This document shows, in pieces, positions 14,505-19,502 of a stretch of 19,502 nucleotides of DNA. The stretch comes from Candidatus Bipolaricaulota bacterium (GTDB taxonomy: Bacteria > Bipolaricaulota > Bipolaricaulia > UBA7950 > UBA9294): contig WFSM01000080.1 of the NCBI GenBank assembly GCA_015485945.1, forward strand, positions 1 through 19,502, given 5' to 3'. Position 1 is the first letter of the stretch, and the number at the start of each line of letters is the position of its first letter. The position numbers and the translations under genes were made by a program. Below the pieces are notes generated by a model. It was not told where the DNA came from. It saw nothing but the letters and a program-made list of their open reading frames with translations, and did not search any database.

Positions 14505-14942
14505 ATGTTCACGCGCACTGCGGTTGTAACGCTTATTATCATCGGCGCTTTCTCATTGGCGCTGGTTGCAACCGGAATTGATGCCGTGTGCGTTACTATC
14601 AGTTTACCGTTTGGCAATACCCCGCTGTTGATAGGAATCACAATTCGAGAGCAGTTTTCGTTTGGATACGGAGTATCCACTCTGGTTATCTCCCCGCGCG
14701 GCAAAACGTTGATTCTCCTCGGTGCAGAGTTCCCGCTCGGCAACAATGGCAGCTACCTGCGGCTAGACGGAGGAATTTCGTATTTCGACATGTCGGCGCG
14801 GTTCCCGTCTCCGGTGTTCGGAGGCGGACTTGTATACCGCATTCCGGCGCACGGTATTCAGTTCGGAGTGATCGGTGAATTTCTCTATCCGTTTGCCCTC
14901 AGCCCGCCTATGTTCAGTTTGGAGGGAGGGTGGAGTCGGTGA
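14505..14942 (+). CDS. Small exported protein of unknown function
   Basis: I do not recognise this 145-residue protein. An N-terminal signal peptide is visible: Arg4, then a hydrophobic run at about 6-22, with likely cleavage near residue 27. The rest is rich in glycine, aromatic residues and alternating hydrophobic positions (for example SYLRLDGGISYFDMSARF and VFGGGLVYRIPAHGIQFGVI), as in beta-strands, with no helix or cysteine-pair pattern. It could be a small beta-barrel or beta-sandwich envelope protein. No ribosome-binding site is evident before the ATG. The stop overlaps the preferred glmM start (GTGA at 14939-14942), so its translation probably drives glmM. Confidence 0.6.
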   Translation: MFTRTAVVTLIIIGAFSLALVATGIDAVCVTISLPFGNTPLLIGITIREQFSFGYGVSTLVISPRGKTLILLGAEFPLGNNGSYLRLDGGISYFDMSARFPSPVFGGGLVYRIPAHGIQFGVIGEFLYPFALSPPMFSLEGGWSR

Positions 14943-16276
14943 AGCTATTCGGCACGGACGGGGTGCGGGGCGCTGCTAATAGCGACCTTACCCCCGAGCT
15001 TGCAGTATCGCTGGCACGGGCGGCGGTAGCCACCATTGTCCCCTCCGGCGGACTGGTGATCATCGGCCGCGATACGCGGGAAAGCGGACCGATGCTAGAG
15101 GGAGCACTCGCCGCTGGATTCGCCGCTGCCGGCGTTGACGTGCTCCTGGCGGGCGTGATTCCCACCCCGGCAATCTCGTTTCTGATCAAGGATGAACGCG
15201 CTGCGCTCGGCGCGGTGATCTCTGCGTCCCATAACCCACCCGGGGACAACGGGATTAAGTTCTTCGACCATGCCGGCATGAAGCTCGCCGTCGCTCAAGA
15301 AGAGAAAATCGAACATGCGATCGCTGCCTCCATCCCGCCCGGGGGTCGTGTGGGAAAGATCATCCCACTCGACGCGGCAGCGACGCGGTACGCCGCGTTT
15401 CTCATCGGCACAATCGAGTCGGAAGACGTCGACCTCGGCGGCACTCGCATCGTAGTCGACTGTGCATACGGGGCAACTGGCGCGATCGCTCCCCGCGTGC
15501 TACGCCACTTCAATGCTGACGTGATCGAACTCAACACCGCTCCGGACGGGTGGCGCATCAACCAAAACTGTGGCTCCACCCATCTCGAATCCGTGCGCGC
15601 GGCGGTGCGTGACCACAACGCCAATCTTGGGATCGCGTTTGATGGCGATGGCGACCGCGTGCTTCTGGCGGGCCCGGACGGAAGCATAATTGACGGCGAT
15701 CGCATGATGGGAATCGCCGCTCTCCACCTGCACCGCTCTGACCAACTTGTCCCTCCGATCGTCGTCGCCACCGTGATGAGCAACCTCGGGCTGGAAAAAC
15801 GGCTGGTTACAGAGGGTATCGAGCTTGTGCGTACGCCGGTCGGCGATCGCCATGTGGCGTGGGAAATGCGAACGCGTGGCGCCCGTCTCGGCGGCGAACA
15901 GTCCGGACACATTATCTTTTCCGAACATTCTCCCACCGGAGACGGAATCCTGACCGCGGTGAAACTGCTCGAGATCGCTCACATCAACCAAACACCATTG
16001 CCGCACCTGGCACGGGAAATTCCGATCCTTCCCCAGACACTACGCAATGTACCCGCCCGTGATCCGGCGTGGGTGGCCACGCATGACGAGGTACGCAACG
16101 CCATCGCCCGGGAACAATCACAGCTTGCCGACGGCGGACGGATCCTGGTGCGCCCGTCCGGGACGCAACCAGTGGTACGGGTGATGGTCGAGGCTGCCGA
16201 CATGGACATCTGTACTGCGACCGTGGATCGGCTCGCCGCTATAATCGGCCGCGTCGCTCAATCCGTGAACGGATAA
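14939..16276 (+). CDS. glmM: Phosphoglucosamine mutase GlmM
   Basis: This 445-residue enzyme interconverts glucosamine-6-phosphate and glucosamine-1-phosphate on the way to UDP-GlcNAc for peptidoglycan. The N-terminal KLFGTDGVRG is diagnostic. The phosphorylated serine is Ser97 in SASHNPPGDNG, the metal-binding loop is FDGDGDR, the sugar-binding loop is GGEQSGH and the phosphate-binding loop is RPSGTQPVVRV. GTG at 14930 is a possible start three codons earlier, but GTG at 14939 is preferred: GGAGG lies nine bases upstream, it overlaps the preceding stop as GTGA, and the product then begins MKLFGTDGVRG as in typical GlmM. The 3' end overlaps the opposing gcvPB gene by 19 bp. Confidence 0.96.
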   Translation: MKLFGTDGVRGAANSDLTPELAVSLARAAVATIVPSGGLVIIGRDTRESGPMLEGALAAGFAAAGVDVLLAGVIPTPAISFLIKDERAALGAVISASHNPPGDNGIKFFDHAGMKLAVAQEEKIEHAIAASIPPGGRVGKIIPLDAAATRYAAFLIGTIESEDVDLGGTRIVVDCAYGATGAIAPRVLRHFNADVIELNTAPDGWRINQNCGSTHLESVRAAVRDHNANLGIAFDGDGDRVLLAGPDGSIIDGDRMMGIAALHLHRSDQLVPPIVVATVMSNLGLEKRLVTEGIELVRTPVGDRHVAWEMRTRGARLGGEQSGHIIFSEHSPTGDGILTAVKLLEIAHINQTPLPHLAREIPILPQTLRNVPARDPAWVATHDEVRNAIAREQSQLADGGRILVRPSGTQPVVRVMVEAADMDICTATVDRLAAIIGRVAQSVNG

Positions 16277-17703
16277 GCCAATATCGGCTGCCGTACCGCC
16301 CGCGTTTGGTCGAGGCGCCGCACCGGGATATTAACAGGGGCGTTGTGCAATAGCTCCGGATTCTCCTTCGCTTCACGGGCGATCTGCTCCATCGCGGCGG
16401 CAAATTGATCGAGCGTCTCTTTACCTTCTGTCTCCGTGGGCTCAATCATCAGCGCCTCATGCACAATGAGTGGGAAGTAAATCGTCGGTGGGTGAAACCC
16501 ATAGTCGAGCAACCGCTTGGCGATATCAAGAGTGGTGACGCCGTTTCCCACCCCTTTCCCGGACAACACGAACTCGTGCTTGCACAGCCGATCGTACGGC
16601 AAGGGATAGACACGCTTCAGCAGCGTCTGGAGGTAATTCGCGTTCAATACCGCATTCTCGCTCACCGCCCGCATCCCCGCGTCACCAAGCTGGAGCAGGT
16701 ACGCGTACGCCTTGAGCGCCACTCCGAAATTCCCGTAAAACGAGTGCATGCTCCCGATCGAGCGCGGATAGTCCCAATCAAACTGATAGGACCCATCTCG
16801 ATGTACCACACGCGGCACCGGCAGGAACGGAACGAGCGCCTCCGCCACTGCTACTGGACCGGATCCTGGACCACCGCCGCCGTGAGGAGTGGATAGCGTC
16901 TTGTGGAGATTGAAGTGGAACACGTCCGCCCCCATATCACCCGGACGGGCACGGCCGATGTACGCGTTGAGATTCGCCCCATCGAAGTAACACAATCCGC
17001 CGGCGCGATGCACGTGATCCGTTATCTCCAAGATCCGTTCCTCGAAGATTCCAAGCGTGTTGGGCACAGTGAGCATGATCCCGGCAACAGTGTCGTCAAG
17101 GACGCTGTCCAGGGCAGCCAAGTCAACCATTCCATCCGGACCGGATTTGATCTCCCGCACCGTAAATCCGGCAATCGTTGCCGACGCCGGATTGGTACCG
17201 TGCGCTGAGTCGGGAAGGAGAATGTACTTCCGATTGCTGTCACCCCGATCTTCGAAATAGCGGCGGATGAGGAACATCCCCGTCAGTTCCCCGTGTGCTC
17301 CCGCCGCCGGTTGCAGAGTGGCCGCTGCCAATCCGGCGATGTGGGCGAGAATCCGCTCCATTTCATAGAGCAACTGCAGCGATCCCTGAACGTGACTCGT
17401 GTCAGCAAGTGGATGCGCAACCGCAAACCGCGGCAGGCGGGCGAGATCCTCGTTCAGCTTGGGGTTGTACTTCATGGTGCAGCTGCCCAATGGATATATT
17501 CCATCGTCGATTCCGTAGTTGAGCTTGGAAAGATGCATGTAGTGGCGGACCACTTCCGGCTCGGGCACGTTAGGGATGCGAGGAGCAACCTTGCGTTTCA
17601 GATCAGGTGGAATCAACTCCGCCGTGGCGTGCGGTGTATCCGCGGGCGGGAATAATCCGCCGACACGTTCGTGGCCCTTACGGTCAAAAATCGTGGTTAT
17701 CAT
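16258..17703 (-). CDS. gcvPB: Glycine dehydrogenase (decarboxylating) subunit 2, GcvPB
   Basis: This 481-residue protein is the PLP-binding half of the split P-protein. The complex decarboxylates glycine and passes the aminomethyl group to lipoylated GcvH. The PLP lysine is Lys268 in FHFNLHKTLSTPHGGGGPG. DSAHGTNPASA (165-175) and YPLGSCTMKYNPK (70-82) are family blocks. Its ATG overlaps the gcvPA stop by four bases (ATGA at 17700-17703). The end overlaps the opposing glmM gene by 19 bp, leaving no room for a terminator between them. Split P-proteins are usual in Firmicutes, Thermotogae and archaea, in contrast to the roughly 950-residue fused form of Proteobacteria and eukaryotes. Confidence 0.96.
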   Translation of the reverse strand: MITTIFDRKGHERVGGLFPPADTPHATAELIPPDLKRKVAPRIPNVPEPEVVRHYMHLSKLNYGIDDGIYPLGSCTMKYNPKLNEDLARLPRFAVAHPLADTSHVQGSLQLLYEMERILAHIAGLAAATLQPAAGAHGELTGMFLIRRYFEDRGDSNRKYILLPDSAHGTNPASATIAGFTVREIKSGPDGMVDLAALDSVLDDTVAGIMLTVPNTLGIFEERILEITDHVHRAGGLCYFDGANLNAYIGRARPGDMGADVFHFNLHKTLSTPHGGGGPGSGPVAVAEALVPFLPVPRVVHRDGSYQFDWDYPRSIGSMHSFYGNFGVALKAYAYLLQLGDAGMRAVSENAVLNANYLQTLLKRVYPLPYDRLCKHEFVLSGKGVGNGVTTLDIAKRLLDYGFHPPTIYFPLIVHEALMIEPTETEGKETLDQFAAAMEQIAREAKENPELLHNAPVNIPVRRLDQTRAVRQPILAYPFTD

Positions 17704-19025
17704 TGTAGCGCCTCCAGTCGGTTGGCCAACCGATCGAGCTGGGCACGCGTCCGTTTCTCGGTAACAGCGAACGCAATCGCGTTATTCACTCCCAGGGACG
17801 CAAGAATGCGAGGATCGGCAACATCGATTCCATCTTCCTGCAGGGCCGATCGCACTGCCTGGGGATCGCCGGGGACGTGAATTACGAACTCGTTGAAAAA
17901 CGGCGCGGAGAACGCGAGTTCGTATCCGGGGATGGCGGCGATGCGGGCCGCGAGGTAATGTGCCTTCTCCATATTTAATTGCGCCACTTCCTGCAGCCCG
18001 TCCGCACCGAGAGTAGCGAGGTACACAGTGGCAGTAAGGGCGGATAGCTGTGCGTTGGTGCAGATATTCGAAGTGGCGCGAGCACGGCGGATGTGTTGTT
18101 CACGCGTTTGCATCGTCATTGTGTACCCGACGTTCCCGGCGGCGTCGACGGTGCGCCCGACAATCCGTCCCGGCATCATTCGAATGTAACGCATCCGCGT
18201 TGCAAATAACCCCAGCCCCGGACCGCCGAACGACATGGGAATCCCCAACGGCTGTCCCTCTCCGGTCACGATATCGGCACCAAACTCGCCCGGAGGAGCG
18301 ATGACCCCCAGTGAAAGCGGATTCACTGATACGATCAGGAACGCATCACCGATGGCGTCCTTCAGACCGGCAAGGTCTTCTAATGCCCCAAATGCATTTG
18401 GGGTTTGGACGATCAACCCGGACAGACCCGCTGGAATTGCCGCTCGATCGATGCGCCCATCAGCCATGTACGGCACTTCCACGACATCGATTCCCGCCGC
18501 CCATGTGTAGGTATCAACCACACGGCGATGGTGGGGAAAAACCGCGCGGGCGATCCCGATTTTACCAGCGCCGACCCCCCGCTCCGCCATCAGCGCAGCC
18601 TCGGCGAGCGCCGTCCCGCCGTCGTACATTGACGCGTTCGCCACCTCCATCCCAAACAGCTCGCACACCATCGTCTGAAACTCGAACATCGTCGTCAGGG
18701 TGCCCTGGCTCGCCTCGGGTTGATACGGGGTGTACGCAGTATAGAACTCGGACCGCGAAATCACGTGCCCAACCACACTTGGGATGTAGTGGTCGTACAT
18801 GCCGCCACCGAGAAACGGGATCACCGCGTGCGGATCCGCGTTGCGCAACGACAGTTCCTCAACTGCCTCTCGGACCTCGAGCTCGCTCTTCTCCCCCATC
18901 CCCAGCGGGCGGTAGCGGTTCTTCACCTCCGGCGGGATGTCGACAAACAGGTCATCGATCGAATCGACCCCGATCGCCGCCAGCATCGCACGGCGGTCGG
19001 CAGCGGTGTTAACAATATAGCGCAT
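17700..19025 (-). CDS. gcvPA: Glycine dehydrogenase (decarboxylating) subunit 1, GcvPA
   Basis: This 441-residue protein is the partner half of the glycine decarboxylase P-protein and completes the active site with GcvPB. Typical blocks are FLGGGMYDHYIPSVVGHV (71-88), YTAYTPYQPEASQGTL, FELFGM-type residues in CELFGMEVANASMYDGGTAL, and MSFGGPGLGLFATR. The length is normal. The gene starts six bases after gcvH with GGAG at the gcvH stop as ribosome site, and overlaps gcvPB by four bases, so all three are co-translated. An 18-bp perfect DNA palindrome occurs within the coding sequence at 18386-18403, where the peptide is PNAFG. Confidence 0.96.
   Translation of the reverse strand: MRYIVNTAADRRAMLAAIGVDSIDDLFVDIPPEVKNRYRPLGMGEKSELEVREAVEELSLRNADPHAVIPFLGGGMYDHYIPSVVGHVISRSEFYTAYTPYQPEASQGTLTTMFEFQTMVCELFGMEVANASMYDGGTALAEAALMAERGVGAGKIGIARAVFPHHRRVVDTYTWAAGIDVVEVPYMADGRIDRAAIPAGLSGLIVQTPNAFGALEDLAGLKDAIGDAFLIVSVNPLSLGVIAPPGEFGADIVTGEGQPLGIPMSFGGPGLGLFATRMRYIRMMPGRIVGRTVDAAGNVGYTMTMQTREQHIRRARATSNICTNAQLSALTATVYLATLGADGLQEVAQLNMEKAHYLAARIAAIPGYELAFSAPFFNEFVIHVPGDPQAVRSALQEDGIDVADPRILASLGVNNAIAFAVTEKRTRAQLDRLANRLEALQ
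18386..18403. repeat. Perfect 18-bp palindrome inside gcvPA
   Basis: CCCCAAATGCATTTGGGG is fully self-complementary. It falls on codons for a conserved Pro-Asn-x-Phe-Gly-like peptide, and neither strand has a T-run after it, so a terminator is unlikely. A regulator site or chance from codon choice are both possible. Confidence 0.5.
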
Positions 19026-19031
19026 CGCGGG

Positions 19032-19415
19032 TCACTCCGCGGCGATAAGCTTCTCGTATGCAGCGGCATCGAGGAGGGAATCGATTTCCTTCGGGTCATC
19101 GGGCTTGATCATAACGATCCAGCCCTCTCCGTGCGGATCCGCGTTAATCGTTTCCGGTGCCGCCTCCAACGCCGTGTTCACCGTGGTTATCTCGCCGGAC
19201 ACCGGCGCGTACACGTCGCTCACCGACTTCACCGATTCGACGGTAGCAACGGTCTCGCCCCGGTTGACCTTTGTTCCCACCGCCGGGAGCTCGGCGAACA
19301 CGATATCACCCAGCTGTTGCTGCGCGTAATCTGTAATTCCCAGTTTGATCTGGTCTCCTTCAACGTGAATCCACTCATGCTGTTCAGTGTAACGATAATC
19401 GGTTGGATAGGCCAT
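19032..19415 (-). CDS. gcvH: Glycine cleavage system H protein GcvH
   Basis: This 127-residue lipoyl carrier shuttles the aminomethyl intermediate from the P-protein to GcvT and is reoxidised by dihydrolipoamide dehydrogenase. The lipoylated lysine is Lys63 in ATVESVKSVSDVYAPVSGE. EQHEWI (11-16) and GITDYAQQQLGDIVF (26-40) are classic H-protein segments, as is the GEGWIVMI segment near the C-terminus. The start is supported by GGAGGAGGGAG just upstream. It is the first gene seen in the operon, only six bases from gcvPA. Lipoylated H proteins can also pass lipoate to other enzymes, but the adjacency to both P subunits fixes its main role. Confidence 0.97.
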   Translation of the reverse strand: MAYPTDYRYTEQHEWIHVEGDQIKLGITDYAQQQLGDIVFAELPAVGTKVNRGETVATVESVKSVSDVYAPVSGEITTVNTALEAAPETINADPHGEGWIVMIKPDDPKEIDSLLDAAAYEKLIAAE

Positions 19416-19447
19416 TCTCCCTCCTCCGGTTAAATGTGGTCGGCGCG

Positions 19448-19477
19448 ATTATACGCATTACGCACGGGCGCGAACAA
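19448..19477 (-). promoter_or_regulatory. Promoter of the gcvH-gcvPA-gcvPB operon
   Basis: On the minus strand a perfect TATAAT lies at 19453-19448, preceded by a weak -35 TTGTTC (19477-19472) at 18 bp. Transcription would start near 19441, giving a leader of about 26 bases with the GGAGGAGGG site. There is no room within this leader for a glycine riboswitch. Confidence 0.6.
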
Positions 19478-19502
19478 CGAATTCTAAAACGGCGGCCCTT
19501 CC

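Noticed and set aside
18311..19012. Plus-strand frames opposite gcvPA
   Set aside because: Proline-, serine- and arginine-rich shadow translations of a confidently identified gene.

Overview
The window looks like chromosomal DNA from an anaerobic bacterium of moderately high GC (roughly 55-60% by eye). Signs are Shine-Dalgarno (SD) sites throughout, including one matching the canonical bacterial 16S tail, a glycine decarboxylase split into two subunits (common in Firmicutes, Thermotogae and archaea), and a WtpABC-type tungstate transporter feeding molybdopterin synthesis. A deep-branching thermophilic or anaerobic lineage such as Bipolaricaulota/Acetothermia would fit, but that placement is a guess from gene content. 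I see no RNA genes, CRISPR array, phage genes or intact transposase.

Bases 1-6309 (+): one tightly packed operon of nine genes, truncated at the left edge: wtpA(partial)-wtpB-wtpC-moaA-moaC-moaD-moaE-moeA-mogA. Most junctions overlap or nearly touch. It couples tungstate/molybdate uptake to nearly the whole route from GTP to metal-loaded molybdopterin. No moeB or mobA is present.

Bases 6310-6513: a convergent intergenic region with two hairpins. One is a strong intrinsic terminator for the minus-strand operon.

Bases 6514-11352 (-): a four-gene BMP-family (nucleoside/purine-type) ABC uptake operon in the order ATPase, permease, permease, binding protein. A 15-nt sequence perfectly complementary to the 16S rRNA tail lies between the last permease and the binding protein, followed only by a start-His-stop mini-ORF.

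Bases 11530-16276 (+): an MFS transporter, a multidomain exported protein (CARDB + CsgG-like core with an apparent insertion + C-terminal beta domain), a small exported protein of unknown function, and phosphoglucosamine mutase (glmM). The last two overlap by GTGA. The theme is loosely cell envelope.

Bases 16258-19415 (-): gcvH-gcvPA-gcvPB, the H and split P proteins of the glycine cleavage system, behind a good promoter at the right edge. gcvPB converges on glmM with a 19-bp tail-to-tail overlap. gcvT is not in the window.

Nothing here is a clearly new system. The most interesting items are the isolated perfect SD before the binding-protein gene, the domain architecture of the CsgG-like protein, and promoters placed so close to start codons that leaderless transcripts are predicted.
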